From Burhinus oedicnemus (Eukaryota > Chordata > Aves > Charadriiformes > Burhinidae): a stretch of DNA of 64,000 bases. The DNA is taken from positions 815,250 to 879,249 of the forward strand of contig VFFE01007034.1 of the NCBI GenBank assembly GCA_008921705.1. Reading direction: 5' to 3'. Position 1 is the first letter of the stretch. Each line of letters opens with the position of its first letter. This document shows, one piece after another, positions 1-15,358 of the stretch. The notes beneath the pieces are model-generated. The model did not search any database and was not told the origin of the DNA. It worked only from the letters and a program-made list of their open reading frames with translations. The position numbers were made by a program, and so were the translations under genes.

Positions 1-3000
1 GAGCAGAATCTGTCCCTATGTGTAAATATGCAGCAATATTTTTTTTCCTCTAACTGCTAAAAACCACCATCACAACTGGATGGAACCTGGTTTTAAACAC
101 TCAGACATGGGGCCTCTTTACCGCAGGAGTCTCCAACGATGTCCATCCTTAACACCACACCAGCTGCCAGCTGAAGGCTCTGAAATGCTGATTTTAATCA
201 AAATCTTTCCTTTCAAATCTAGCTTACAGTTTACTCATAGCGCAAAAGTGCTTCTCAGCACTGGAATTTTCAGGATGCGATGCTGAGCCAAATACTGCAG
301 GCACAGCTTGCTCATAAGACAGCAATCTTGTGGCCCACCTTGGAGGCTGTAATAGGGCTACTGTACTCAGCCTCCCACCCTTGGTGAAGCCCACTAATAA
401 CATCTGTTTTATAGCATTCACTCCTGCAACCTGCTAGTTCCTTGGCTCTACTGCTGTCATAGAGAGGATGTGCTTTACTATGCTGCAGGTCTGGTGGAAA
501 GTTGTCAGACTTCAAGCCAAATGTAAAAGCAGCCAGTGCTGAATAAATGACTTGAAGTGCTTTCTCCAGGGACCCCTTCCAGGTCCCAGATAGGCAGATT
601 TGGCCAGTGTTTGTAGACAGTCTTGCTCACAGGCAAATTAAAAATCAAAATACAGACACCGTTTGAAAAACATCGAAAGCTAGACTCAAACATCCACCAT
701 GTATTAAGACATTCTTATATAAAAATAACCACAAGGTTGCAAATTCATACTTTCCTACTTGGTGAGACCAACTGCAACCAGGAATAAACCTGGAAATGTG
801 TGGGGCAGACTGCGGCACTGCCTTCAGAGAAAGCATAAAACTGGAGGTGGAAAGCTGGAGCGAGAAAAACGAGACACTGTGAACCGGGCAATTGAATCGA
901 GCAGTGGGTGGCACGAGGGGTAGGACCCTCATCTGTACCAGGGCTGCCTGTGGGAGCTGCCCCACTCGACTCAATGGAAGCAAAGCAGGACACTCACCAA
1001 CTAAATGCCCAAGCTTTAGCTGGGTAAGTCAATGCTATACTCAATGTCTGACTCACAAGCACTAACGAAGCACACTCCTCACCTATCACACTGGCTCTGC
1101 TGTGACTGAAGCCCCCACTGCAGTTCAGGAACATGGATACCGACCCTCGGCACCACGACAGCAGCAAGCCATCCTGCTTCTGCTGTGCGGGGAAGTGAAA
1201 TGTGAGGGGAAGGTTTGCCATCAGACTGGCGGGATCCCGAGACTCAAGTCGGGAGCAGACTCAAGGTAGGGCTTCTCCGCACAGTCTGAACCGATAGGAC
1301 AAAGATCTCAAATTGTTGTGTGGTTTGACAGGAGAGACCGACGTCTTTTGTTCCAATGGGAAGACATTAACAGATGTCAACTCTCTCATTTCATTATTGT
1401 TTTCTTGTACATCCAGAGCACTAAGAAAGCCCGCACTCCAGCTGGCAGGCTTGGCTGCATGAACAGCTGTGCTGCCACAACCGAAGGGACAGGGCACCAC
1501 AGAACGAGTACAGAAGAGTTGTAAGGTGGGCAAAGTGGAGAGGTGAAAAACTTCAAGCCAGTTTTGCTGCCAGACTTTATCTCAGAGAGCCACAACCTCA
1601 GACAAAACTGGCTAGCCATATTTCAACTCATCAACCCTTTCACAAGCCCCTTACTCTTCGCAGTTTCTTTTCAAGATTATCTGACCGGGTTTATAGCATG
1701 GCTATGCAAGGGAGTTATAGGCACAACAGGGTGGGTAGTGCGCTGTGGCAGAGAGGCAGGAATATGCAGTGAGGGCCATAAGCCAGGACTGCCACCAAAG
1801 TCTTGACACTGTCAGACCACAGGCTGTGGTTGCACACACATGATTTTGGCAGCAACCCTGGCTTCTGCAGACCACACACTCAAGCACCCCGTCATACACC
1901 AGCATCACACCCTTTCTTGTGCTGGCAGCCCGGCACTTTCCAAATTTGAACTGACTCATGACACCATGAGAATGGTGGCAGTCAGGGATGACTTCAAAGC
2001 AACCACACAATCGTTACTGCAGAAGGATGTTTATAGCTATCACTTTCCACAACACAGTAAGAGTAAGCTCAGTATATATCTCCATGAGCCTCCTTTTCCA
2101 TCCTTCTCCTCTCCTTCACCTTTCATCTTGCCCTATAGCAGGATCATATATCATAAGTCATTTCTCTTCTCACAAACCTGGTTATCATTGCAAATCTTTA
2201 GAGACCCAGGAATCAATAATTCTGACTCTTCATGTTACTCCTTTTGCTATATGTGACTTCTCTTGCTATATGGAACAGCTAGAATCATTGTGAAACCTTA
2301 CTGGGCTCCCGTAAGTGCCACTTATGACAGTACCACTGTCTTGATGTTGACCATGGTTTGGGCATAGCTTGGTCATCAAATTGAAACAGAACACCCTGCC
2401 AGTCAGTGCTGTATCAGCCACACCATCTGATTCTTCTTACACAGATTATTCTCTATTTGATCCCAGTCATGGTGACTGCTCGCAGCTAGATCTGACTAGC
2501 TCTTTTCCTGCACAAAAGTCCTGTGATGTCCTTGCTCAGTTACAGAAACACTCAAAGAGCCTCCCTAATGAAGCTACCTTCTCAGTGTGCTGGCTTGCAC
2601 TGTATATCCTAGAGCTATGTATCTACTTGAGAATCTACTATCATGATGACACTTGGGATACCTTTAATTTTGTCTGCACTGTTATTCAGTATTTTCATCC
2701 GTTCATCAGTCAATGATACAGAAGCAGGAAAACAAAGGGAAGCCTATGCTTCCATTAAAATAAAGTCCATCCTTACATCCATATCTTAACAGAATCTCTC
2801 TAAAACACTTTATACCTCAAGGTTAAATTCTTACATAGGTTACTGCAGGATGTACTGTTTGTACAGTTATAAATGCTCTTATCTGGATTTGGGAATTTGA
2901 AATGTGTTAAAAATGCCAGTTAAAAAAAAACCCCTTAAGCAGTAAGGACATCAGAATTTGGGGCATGTTTCCAAATTGATATTTAACTTAATCTTCAGCC

Positions 3001-6000
3001 AACTCACATCTCCCTGTGAGACAATATTTGCCTGCTTTAAAATGTTTGCTTATGCACCAAAAGTTAAATTCTGCCAAACAACATCACAGCTTCACTACAA
3101 TGTAGTGGTGGCAGGAGAAGTTGTTTGCAGCAACTTATTTTTATTATCGTCTTCATAAGAAAATCATGAAAACGTGAGTTAGGAGACAAAGGGAAGAAAT
3201 AGCCTGGAATTAACCACATTCTCCAGCTGTTTAAGCACTGGAGAGTTTTCTAGGGTAGGCAAGCCCTTTGAGCTGTTTAAGAGCCCAAATTTCTACTTTA
3301 AAAAATAACATCAATCTTGTTTTGTTTATATTGGTTAGGCATTGATAGAGCTCTTCACACTGTATCTAAGTGGTTTTGTCATTAGGTGAATTAAGAGTAA
3401 ATTTCTGTAACCATTGAGGAAGAACATGGAAAGAAATAATCTCTTTTCTAAAACTGAATGGAGAAAGTGAGGGTAGTTTTCCTGTGCTGCCTTAGTTAAC
3501 CACACACTGTTACAAGACATCAAATAATTAGTCAATATGGTGGTATTTTTATCCTTCTTGAAAGTTTTTCTAAATTGGAGAAAAATAAAGCAAAGCTTCT
3601 GAAGCCCTTTAATGCATAAAAGAGCCTGAGAGCCCCGGAAGATGCAAGGAGAATTTCTTAACGTGGTTACTCACAGACAAATTGCTTTAAAAGGTTACAC
3701 ATGAAAGTCCTTTCTTCAAGAAACTGATAGGACCTCCTGTCAATTCTGGGATACCTTTATTATTGAAAAGACCTGCCAATGTTTATAATTTCACATCCAA
3801 TTTGTTGTCATAAACAGTTCAAAAGAAGGTGATTAACTTCACATTAAAGGGACTCTGCCAGCAAACCAGTAAGGGAACACAGAGCAGCAGGGATGCCAGA
3901 GCCCGGGGCTCTGCTCTTGGCCCGTTGGGAATGCTGTCAAATCATACAACATCAGACAGAAGAAGTGCTGGAGGCAAAAGCAGAATAAACTTAAAAGTTA
4001 AACAGAGTGTGACCATGTGTATGTGTGTTATTATTGTGTCTTCCTGGAGTGCTGTTATCGCAAGCCTATAATGACATCATGATAAAGCCGCAGGCAAATG
4101 CATCATACTTTTCTAAGTGATCTCTAGTCTCTGGAATATTTTGACTAGAGGGAAAAGCAAAGTTGATCTCCCATTTTCCACAGCTAACAAGAACTGACCT
4201 CTGAATTTCCTTTGAAGACTATACAGTCCAGCAATAAACATGTTCCATGCGATATGTGTAACTTTAGCTGAGGAAAATCAGAGTCCTACCTTTAATTATA
4301 AGAGGTGAAATGGAAGCATAGGACAGGGAGAACAGACATACAGCTAAACCCAGGACACAGTCAGAACACTGCTAACACAAGTGCCAAAAGTACCAACAAC
4401 ACATTGCCTTGGGAACATGGGATTTGAGAGCCCAGGTCACACTCTGTTCAGCAAATCTGTGCCTTCCGATCCTGCTGGTGCGTATTAGTACAGTTTGCTT
4501 TTCTCCTTCAACAGGGAATTATTACTGTTACTGAAAAGCCTAAGAAAAGAAATTTCCATCACGATCAAGAGCTGCATAAACACACAATTAAAATAAGCTT
4601 CCACTCATTGAAGCTTTTTATTTCATACAAATAATCTTTTAAAAGAGTTAAAACCATGTATTTATTCTAGATAACAGGTGCACCGCTACTGCAAAAGCAG
4701 GTTGTGCACTTGGTATAGCGCTTAATATAGCAACGCCTAGCAACATCTTCTCCCCCAAACCATGGGGAAGCCTACATCTGTGTTGGAATAGGTTAGATAG
4801 CTACTTAAATATTTACTAAAGGAAATGTATTATATGATAAATGTTTATAAAATGCAGGGTATGCTCCTAAAAAGCAGTATTCTAAAACTGCGGAATAAGT
4901 GCATTGGGTTTATCCTAGGTGTGTAAGTTGGGGGGCTTTTAAATGGTCTTAAACAATGCAAAGTATGACATTTTTATAACATTTGACAAAAGGGAGTTCG
5001 TGTCAAAACCGCATTTGGAATTGTAAGTTTGTGTGGGGCAGAGTACATGCACCATTGAGAAGTCATTAAATCTATCTTGCCTAGGATGTAGATCCATATA
5101 AAACTTGAGAATTTGTAAGTTTTTATATTTCAAATGATAAGATTACTTTAGCTTCTCTGTATTTTTATGTGCTGGAAGTGTTAAGTTTGCAATTAAGCAT
5201 TCAAAATCAGCTGACGTGAGGGAGACTATGTGGAAAAAAATCTCTTTTAGATTAAACTTCCCATAAAGTTGAAGGAAAGGCTTTGCAGAGATAACAGTGT
5301 AAGAAAGATTTTTGGAGCTAGGGCCTGGGTGAATGTGTACATGGACTCATTTACACACATACAGAGAGAAGAAATGCAACAAAACCACAACCTTCCTACA
5401 GACTCTCACCAGCTGCACTGCGGAGGATATCACCGACTGACACAAAAAGAACCTTGGTGCCATGGCCCAGCAGACCTGGTCGAAACACATGCAGAAAAGG
5501 GAGCTTTCACTCCTAACTTCACTGGGCTGCTTCTGCCACGGCAGATTAATTCCTGTTAGAGCCCGCTGCTCTGGGCACTCCATACTTGCTCCTTATTCAT
5601 ATAGCTCATCTACAAACCATGGAGACCTGTGACGGCAAAGTCTGCAAAATGGCTTTTCTGAGGTCACCAAAAAATACTCTTCAATATTCTACAAGCCTGT
5701 CGGGTCTTGGTAGCAAACTATCAGCTAAATAATTTTCACAGCTGTTGGCAATTCTGGGATTCCATCAGCGTCTTAACGCACAACATCAAAACTGTTATTT
5801 GTTCTGCAGATTGGAAACACAAATTAATAGATTACTCCTTCCAACAGAATGGCAGATTTAAAATGAATAATGCTAAAAAGTGCAGTAAAGAACTTTGGGT
5901 CCCACATATTCCCTAACGGCTGCTGCTGTCAGAAAATAATGGAGAGACAGAAGTGCAAGGCTGCCCCCTCTTCCCAAAATCATCTATAACATGCAAGGAA

Positions 6001-9000
6001 TTTCCCTGCCGCAGAGAACACAGGAGATGGGAGAGGAAAACAAAGGATGAAAAAAGAATTTGATAAAACAAACTCTGGCTTAAAGGAAGTTTAAAAATGG
6101 GTGGATGGGTAGACAGACCCCTGCACAAATGCAGTGTGCATCCAAAACCAAAAGTCTGTTTATCACTTTGTTGCACAGATAAAGACCCAGTATTTCAAGG
6201 TACGTCTTTTTCTCCCTTTGTCTCTTCTTTCATGTACGCACTCCCTCTCTCTTGCTTAGCTTAATGCTTAACTAAATCAACGTTGAGTGGTTTTCCTGCG
6301 TCATGCTATTCTTGCTTACTGAGCGCTGTTCAATAGCTCTTAATGGACAGTACAAATACAATATATTTTGCAATCTCTTATCTAGAATACATTGCACAAA
6401 AACTGTGGAGATTTGAACTGGAAGAAGTGCACTTCCACACGGGAAGTGAGGCAAGTGCCTTGCTATTTCTGTCCAGATAACACAGCTTGAGGGAAGTGCA
6501 CCCAATTTAATTTGTTCCATTGAGCAAACAGTGCTTTCAAAGTTGCAAAGCATTCAGAAGAGGAAGATACAGAGAGCTGCTTAGTAAAATTTACAGGAAC
6601 AGGTCAGAGCAATTGACTATAACTTCTAAATGCCTATTTAGAAACACTTTCAGAAAGCACTTAAGCTCTGAGCTTACGAAATATCAGAGTCCATTCTGAA
6701 GTGTCTGAAATTTAATGCCCCAATGCTTCGGGCATGCTAGACCATGCTGAAAAACCTTTGCCCCTTTTTTCCAAGTCTATGTCTGTGTCTACTGAGTTGC
6801 CATTGCTGTAAATACCTGTGAACACTGCAATTACCACTGTACTCTGTACTCCAATTCACATTTTCTTGACCTTTGCCTTCATTTGCTTTTAAAGCACAAG
6901 TGCATTTTAATGCTGATAAAAAGACAATTTTAATATTACTATACACGGTCCATGCTTGCTACAGAGGGTGAAACTCAAATCCCAAACTTACTGCCTCTGA
7001 AGAAAATCTTGAGCTTCTGTTAAGACCTCCCACAGAAATCAGGAAAGAATTAATGGGCTGCTGAGTTCCTAATATGTCCCACCCTACGGCACCTGAAGGA
7101 AGTAAGTGTTAGACTGGCATGGAAGAGCTTGACAGGGTGAGTATCCAGCTATTAATGGTGACTAACCGAAAGGCCTGAAGCCAAGGAAGACTGTTCTCTA
7201 TTAAAACCTCCCTTTGGTGAAGAAGGCCTGGCAGAAAATGAGTGATTTTTCTGGCTGCCAGTGACTTAGGGGGTCTCTGATTCCAGGTGGGATGGAAGTG
7301 TTTGCTTTTTTTTGAGTTCTATTGACCATTGGAGGGGTAAGGAGTCCACTGAGTGCTGGACCCAGAAGGGGTGAAAGAGTTTATGTTCCTGTATGTTTAC
7401 TTTGGACTTCAGGGGCCACATAGAGAGTGGAACTTTTTATGCAACGCAGCTGGCAGAAGATCACTCTGATTTGAAGGTGTTGGAGGGTAGATGAATCAAT
7501 CCAAAATCCAGAGGGAAACAATGTCAGAGTTACTATTATATTGTGCTGCTTGGAAAAGGGATATTCTAGGGGCATTATGGCCACACTGGTCAATAAAAAT
7601 CACCCCTCAAAATCACAGGCAGTCTTTACAACTACTCTCGAACAGCAGGTTCAAGACACTCTGACCAACTGCCCTAATGAAACCAGAGTGCCAGTAAAGC
7701 CCATGCCCAATTCTCCATAGACAGGTACAACTACACCAGGTTGAAGGACAAAGAGACACTCTTGTTTCATGAGCTGTTTTGCAAATAGAGGACACAGCGT
7801 TAACAAGATTAATTTCAAGACTCTAGTAGCTGAAATGGTTTTAGAGAAAAAACAAGGGGAAAAAAACCATAGGAAATGCAAGCTTGAACACCGTGATTTG
7901 GGGGTCTTATCTGTAGGCAGCTTGGAGTAAATAGTTCGTTTTCTGAAAAAAACAACCCCAGTTTGATTATCCCAAACAAAGCCTGAAGAAAATTTTGGCT
8001 TAAGCAAATAACAAAAACCAGTTACACATACAAACTGAAGAGAGAAGGGACTATGTTTACTGGGAAATTTGCCAAGACATAAGAGATTTGGGGTCAAGTC
8101 TATCCTCTTCCTCAAGCATTTCAACTCACTACTTAGGACACACCCTTATCTTTCTTATAAAGGTGTAGCCCTGAGGTGGTTTGCTCTCAAATAGTTCCTG
8201 GAGCTGTTTCACCTTGCATGAAATATCAGCTGAAGTTCCAATCCTTGTGCAAATAAATCCTTTGTATTTGTATATATTGACAATGTAAAACAGGAATGAT
8301 GCCTGTCTATTCCATGTGACCATACTCTGCATTTTTTTGGGTATGGCATTATTATAGCATGTGAGAGAAGGACCCAAATGCCTACATACAATTTTTTATT
8401 TTTTTCTTTAGGGGACATTGTGGAAAGAAAGAAAGAAACAAAATCTCATAGCACCATGATCCAAAATAAAACCTTTCAATCTTGGTGCAAGAAAACGTAG
8501 ACCAGGACACACAGCAGTGCTTTGCTGTTCAGAGTCATGAAGTATCAGCAATGTTTTCTCAGTGACTCCCCAACAGCATAATTCAGAGATGTTCACCTTT
8601 CCGAAGATATTCTTAGGAAAACATCATTCTCCTGACTACTTTAGAGACAGTATATTTGACAGACTGGTGTTAACAGAGATGAACAACTTCACACTGAAAT
8701 TCAACTCAAAAAACACAGGTGGGGCATATCAGAGATCATACTGTAACAAAATTCTCCAGGTCTTCAGTCTATGTTTCTTCTTTCATCAGCTAATTGTACA
8801 GTTAACATCTCTTCAGATTCTTTCAAAATTAACTAATTCACTGAAATATATGCCTAATTCAAAGCTAGTTCTTTTTATTAACATCAAAAGGCTTCGGATC
8901 AGGCCCTGCTGAAAAAAAAAGGCTCTCTACGAGCCCATTGTGCATTTGCTATTAGGTATACAATAGGGCTTCTGTGATTCCTCTCCCTGCCTCACCTATC

Positions 9001-12000
9001 ATTATACATACGTTAGCAGATAACATGTCATTAAAGAGTCATAAATGTCAGTCAGAGAGTCATCCAGAAGAGCTGAAGAAAGGTGTCTTGGGTCTGCCAA
9101 GTAGCAGTTCTGATAAGGGATCACCTGCCCAAGCAATGCATTCCTACCTCACCACTAACATTTTCTTCCAAATGCACAGATGCTTTGCCACAAATTAGTG
9201 TGTTTGAAAGGGTCTGAGTTGCAGGGGGAGAGATGGGAAAATGGAGTTGTTACTTTAAAACCATTTAAAACTTCTTCTGCCTGCTTCTGCATTTGAAAAT
9301 TTCTTATGCCTGGAGGTTAGAGAATGGCTGTTCCTAAGCATCTGTTTTCTGACTTCATCTCCACCCCTACCACCCAAAATCATGTTTTTATGGGCTTCAG
9401 AGCAGTTATCATCAATCAATAATTTACAACTGCAAAATACACATTCTCAAATGACACAGCTCTGGTCTTCACAGTAAATCAAGGCCCTACCTGTAAAAGG
9501 GCAAAATTTCCCTTACGACCAGCTAAAAAGGCAGTACAATGTGGTATCAGACATATATAATATCCGTAGCAGAAAAATAAAATTGTAATAACAATACCCA
9601 AAGATGAAAACAGAGCCCTTCTAACATAACCTGCCAAAACACTGTTCAGTTACAAGTTTTTTAACCTCAGTGAACAATGCAAATCTTGCAATTAGTTTAA
9701 GTTCCAAAGGAAATTAATGCCACTTTTTATATCTCAAACCTTGCATAGCTCAAGTCGCATCCTTGAAGAGCTACAGATAAGATTCCCCTGCCCTTACATA
9801 GCATAAATCCCTGATATTGTGAATACTCACTAAGTATGAGAAAGTATGCAAAATTCTACAGATCATTTTTCAAAGCACGACCAATAAAAGCAAATCAGAA
9901 AGTTTACAGGCTAAGTCATTTTGAATATGCAAGAATTTAAAATTAGGAAGATTCTTGAAAAGAGGATTTATGTTTTTCTAATTATAGAAGGTGAATGGAG
10001 GAAAAAGATATCTTTCCTTGGAAAACATTATCTGAGGGAAAAACAGCACACAGAAGACATGGATGGCTCTGTGTATCCTTGGATAAGTCGATGCGGTATC
10101 ACAAAGGGGAGGAATGGGAAGATCAAAACCTAGATAGCAGTTAATTTAATTTTCAAGTGTGATATTCCCAGGAATTCCCTACAGTAGGGGTCTTTATCAC
10201 TTGACTTGCACTTCTTTACAGGAATCTTGAACAAGAAGGGTTGGCTATAACTCCAACAGAGACAGGCAGCTTCCAGCATAGAGGAGGTTGACAGTTGCAT
10301 CAGAAATCTGATTTCTGCAGTGATTTGTGGACTGATAGCATCTCATAAGTCAAAGTTGAGTTACTGTACAGTAGAAGCAGTGTGTTAAAGGTTTGTTCTG
10401 GGAAAGGAATTTGGGAATTGCAGTACAATACAAGCTATTATACGATCAGCTTAGTCTCATCCAAGAGTGCTACCATTTTGGGGTGCTTATAGAGGATAAT
10501 ATGGTGATCAGGGCAAATGTGGGGCAGCATTAGAGCAGCAGCACCATGCTGGCAGAAAAATGATAGAGCTGTGGCTGAGTGAAATCTTCTTAGGCAAAAA
10601 ATGGTGAGTTAGAGTAAACTATTTAAGTTTCTGAAAATTATTTATGAAGGGTGTCTTATCACAAGGCACACCCTTAAAAACATCTGGAAAATATCAGAGA
10701 GTGGAAAATCAACAACAGATCAAATAGTCATAAATTTCAACTGAAAAATGGAGTGAGGGAAGGAAGATTCAGAAAGTTTGCATTCAGTGCAGAATCTTAA
10801 ATAATGGTATAAGCACCAGCAGACAGGAAATATCTTTGCTCAGGTGCTGAACACCTTTCTCTCCTATTGAAGCATATATGAGTTGAAGATGTGCAGCACA
10901 TCCTATAACTGGACACTCTAAAACTAGACACTGGCTAATCTGCCTTCCACTAGAAAAATACAGTAATTGAAGTGATTCCTTTTCTTTTACAAGATGCAGT
11001 TTGTATTTCAGAAATGAAATAGGTTTCACACTTCTAATTACAATAAGGAAACTGAAACTTACTTTAGAAAATACTGGTATTCATAGGACATAAAAACATA
11101 CGTTTAGTGGTAATGTCAATGCTGTTAGAAAAAATGCACATACCATACATAATTGTGATAGCAATTTTAAAGCTGTGAATGCATGATCCCTATCAGTTCA
11201 CAAAATCCAGACTCCTTTTCCAAATACCAGTCTCCTTTCTGGGAATAAAAGACAGAGATTACACTGAAATAGGCTCTAAGCTGATTAGATAGAAAACATA
11301 CTCCAAGAATGGCAGTGTTAATGTTGCAGAGAAAGAAGTTTAAACTTTCTGTACCTTACAGCATTTGTTCTGGTTCCTAAGACTTACTGTGGGGATGGGG
11401 AGCCACCCTTTGGTCATTATTGTAAATGCAAAATCAATATAACGTACCACAGATGCTGACGGTTTCTGCCCTCTGAGGAGCATTCTTGGTAACCACTTAT
11501 AAATTCATTGGTAATACTGACAGATACTCCAAGGATCGTCTCTGCTTTAACACCATTTACAGTATATATCTTACCTTTCAGGGATGATAGGGATGAGTAA
11601 TCTCTGCTTGTGTAGGGCTTTGAGCATGTTACGTGCTAAATGTTGTCATTACACTCTGTGCTTTCTGTTCTCTATCACATTACTGACGTAGATCAATTTC
11701 CACAAACTGAATGTCTGTAGCACCGTTTCTCACTAAAATGAGGATTAAATCAAACAAAAGATTTGCAGTTTTGTAGGATTCTCTTCCAAGAGCCCAAAAT
11801 TGAATAAATGGAAAGGTTAAACCTGAATTACAAATTATTTTACTTTTTCATCATAGTGATTGACAGACACAGGTCAGTGTGAAAAGCAGACTAACAAATA
11901 GAAAAGACCAACAGACTGCTACTGTGTAATTTCAGAAAAACAGGCTGGACACTGATGTAGAAAGGCAAAATCCTCCAAGAATGGAAAACACAGATATTAA

Positions 12001-12743
12001 GCCCAAGAAAGGTCAGCCGACAGGGCAGAAAGGCAAACCTATGGAAACTGGCCAGGGAGTTTGAACCTAAGCCCCACACAACTCTTATTTCACATTGAGA
12101 ACCACAAACCATTCCCGGAAAGGAAGAAATTATTATGCTCTCTCTTAGCCTTGTAAGCAACCTTCTTAAACGCTTCTCTATTTTATGAAAAGAGACTAGA
12201 GTTCCCAGAGTTTTCCATTTACTCCTCCCTCAGGACTTTGGAGGCTGTTGTTCTCTCTGTTGTTCTTTCTTTCAACTTGGGATCATCCTCTACCACGGTC
12301 AGCCTTTGGTGGTCAGTATCAAGTGGAATCCGTCCATGAGACAGAGAAGATGACTAACAGATACATAAGCACTGGATAACCCAGACACAGCAGGAAAGCA
12401 GCAGTTTTGAATTTGGATAGACCTGAGAACATCAAGACTAAGAAACTTATATGAACTACAAGCTATTAGGTACTGAAAAAAAAAAAAAACCAAAAAGAAA
12501 GCAACAGACTGGAAATAGCCATCAGTTCAAAATACAGGCAATTAGCAGAGACCAAAATGAGACTACTGGCTGCCTTCTATTCTGCCACTTGTCATGAAGC
12601 AGTTTTAATAACCAAGTAAACAGTTACAACAATAAGAATATACATATTTCTTCCAATGCTCAAGATGTCTTACAAACACTACACTACTACACCAGACAAA
12701 CCATTTAAGTTACCACACGATGAACATTCCTACTCACGTGTTA

Positions 12744-12835
12744 CATTTGAGGATGAAGATGCAAGAAGGTGGAGTGATGTCTCCAAGCTCACACGGTAAG
12801 TCTGAAGCAATATCAGGATAACGCAGGAATTTCCA
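12744..12835 (-). mobile_element. MIR-like SINE fragment
   Basis: TTTGAGGATGAAGATGCAAG, then GATGTCTCCAAGCTCACACG and GTAAGTCTGAAGC follow the reverse-complement MIR order. Confidence 0.5.
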
Positions 12836-14263
12836 GCTGATTGGACTGCAAGGCCCCTCAGTCTATGCTTGCATCGTTGTCATTCAAAAGAAGCTTATTT
12901 GTTCTTAAGTTAAGGACCTTTTCCCTCCCACCACCAAAGAAAAGAGAGCACACTGAATCACTGAACAACATTTCCATTGGCTAAGAAGCAGCTTTATAAC
13001 TATTCTCTGTTAGTGACTCTCAACCAGTTTCTTTGCCCCAAAGTGCAGAAGCTATCCAACAGTGCCTCATGTGAAATATTAAAATGATAGAAAATTAAAA
13101 GGGCATGGGACTGTCATTATAGTGTTTGGGTTTTTTCCTGAGCTATGAGGGCCACCCACATTGCATACTTTTATGTAATGAATTTTGTCTAGAAAAATTA
13201 TATTTATTTCAGCCTGTAGTAATACAGACCATTTAGATTATTATAGTCTGGTGCTACCACTAAATTCAACACCAGTTTTGATTTGTGATTGTAGTACTAC
13301 TAGATATCAGTATATGAGGAATTTGCACCACAGATTGACAAAAGGGTCTGATTATTTACAGTCTGAGCTGTCTTTCTCTTCTACATTTGAGCAGGTTCTC
13401 CAGATTTTCCACTTGATCACCGGAAGCTGAAACCAACAAGTAAATAAACCCTGTGTGGAAAGGTCTCATGTGAAAAGGAGTGATCACACCTAAAAGATGA
13501 TATCATAGCTTTTGGAATGACAACTGCACGGAGAAATGAATGGGTTTGAAAGGAGTTGGTTAGATATATCACACTGCACATCTGGGAGTGATGGGTTTTC
13601 ATGGTTGGTTTGCTAGGCAAGAGAATGCTGCAACTTAGATGCAACTCCCTCCACCAGTATTGATCTGAGTTGACTTGTGGATGACTGTAGGGTACTGAAT
13701 CTGGAACTGAAGAGAAACAAAGGAAAGCAGGTAAAATAACATGACTGAGATAATTTATCATGAGACACTGACACTGCTTCTATTCTAAAACACTTCTGAA
13801 AGAAGAATCTTATGAAAGTCACGTAATTTCTTCATTGTAAAAGAGCCACTGTTTGGTCTGATACTGATGTCAGAACACAGCAGCTGCTCAGCACATTGTG
13901 TTTTCAAAGGAATAATCACAGGCTTAACTCATTAAATTCATGCATACAGCTGAACGGTAGACGCTAGTTTGGGCCTAAGTGTAACATACTCTGCCAGGCT
14001 GCAAAAATTCCACCCAAAAGGTAAATCTTCAATATCCAAAATACCCGTATCCTGAAAGTGTTCAAAGCCAAATGCCCTCATTCTGGACCAAATAGTTTCC
14101 TGGGATTTTCTGTTTGGGTTGCTATGCACAATCAGAAGCACCAAAATCATGCACCTAAGCACTAAATGTGTGAGAGGTAATTGGCAAGGCACTTGAAGTC
14201 TGATAGCTCTTTTAGTCAGCACAGATTTCATGCAAGTCCATGGAGAAGCAGGGAATTAAAAGA

Positions 14264-14312
14264 ATCTTGAGCGAATCATTGCTGCCTCCTCCTCCTCTGT
14301 ACAACAGGTACC
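14264..14312 (+). mobile_element. MIR-like SINE fragment
   Basis: CTTGAGCGAATCATTGCTGC and CCTCTGTACAACAGGTA resemble the conserved MIR phrase around the CORE end. The copy is short and diverged. Confidence 0.4.
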
Positions 14313-15358
14313 TATCTTCAAAAGAAGATTCAGATTCCTGAATTCCCAGTTAAAAAAAAGAAGACAACTTCACATATTAGGAACCTGCTCAGGTGAATTA
14401 AGTCTCTTGTCTTCTCATGTGGAGAAACAGCTGCTGCAGAACCAGCATCCCTGCAATGTGTTCAGCACATGCCTAATGTGGTTATCTCTTCCCTAAAGGC
14501 AGCAGCAGTGAAACCTTCCAATGGTGAACAAGACCTCCTTTTCCTGTCATGAGGACACACATTCCACACCCGGGCAGGTGCCTTCAGAAGATGCTTATGA
14601 ACTTGTCAGCTACAAAAAGAAAAAGGGCCAATCGTGATTATAATTCTCTCAGGCAATAGGCAGGAACTGGGAAAAGCTCCCAGGGTATCCATTCCTGAAT
14701 CCCCACAAAGGAGTATTCATGGTGACCATAGAGACTAACAACTTTGAGTGACAAACTTGAGGAAATCTCTAACAAGCTCCTGGTAACACACGAAAGAGAC
14801 AACATTCACGTGCACCTGCTTTGGGCGCTGTTGGTAGGAAGTCATTTACACGAATCAACCCTTCCATACCAAGTGACCGGTGTCCTGGATTACTGTTACC
14901 AAGCAGGATGCTCCTGGTGCAGAACCATCATTGCATGTGCTCATGCATATTTTCCTAACATGCAGCTTGTTGCTAACTATAATTTGATCTTTAACACTCA
15001 GTACTACAGAATTCAACAAGGTAACTAAAACTTAAAACCTTTCTTAAGACAAGCAAACTTTCCATTTTGAATTTACAGCCTTTTTACCTCTGCCTTAATG
15101 GCAGCAATAAATTCTGCCAACTTCCATTAAAGGAGCATCTCATACCCAACCAGCAACCACAAGCCTCTAGGCAATTCCTCCCAGTCCCTGGCAAAGCATT
15201 TCATTCCAAATAATTCAGGGTAATTTCTTATTTCTTGATGGTACCCCAATTGCCGCACCTTTGAGAATCTCACTTGCTACTGTAGAACAAATAAAAATGT
15301 GAGGGTATAAACAATTTTAAACATTGTGCATTTGACAGGACATAGTTTGAGTAAAAAT

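Larger units (their letters stand above)
1..15358. other. Gene-poor region downstream of KLHL42
   Basis: About 15 kb without a recognisable exon on either strand. Open frames here are at most about 157 codons, lack family resemblance and often lack an ATG start. MIR-like fragments can be seen near 12.75-12.83 kb and 14.26-14.31 kb. In other amniotes PTHLH lies on this side of KLHL42, but I found none of its exons in the window. Confidence 0.7.

Noticed and set aside
1840..2256. 138-codon plus-strand open frame
   Set aside because: It has no recognisable motif and an ordinary AT-rich context; it is consistent with chance in a 64-kb window.
2369..2716. 115-codon plus-strand open frame
   Set aside because: It begins at a non-ATG codon and shows no family resemblance or exon signals.
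7651..8124. 157-codon minus-strand open frame
   Set aside because: It has hydrophobic and Cys/Phe-rich stretches but no family match or splice context; a chance frame is more likely.
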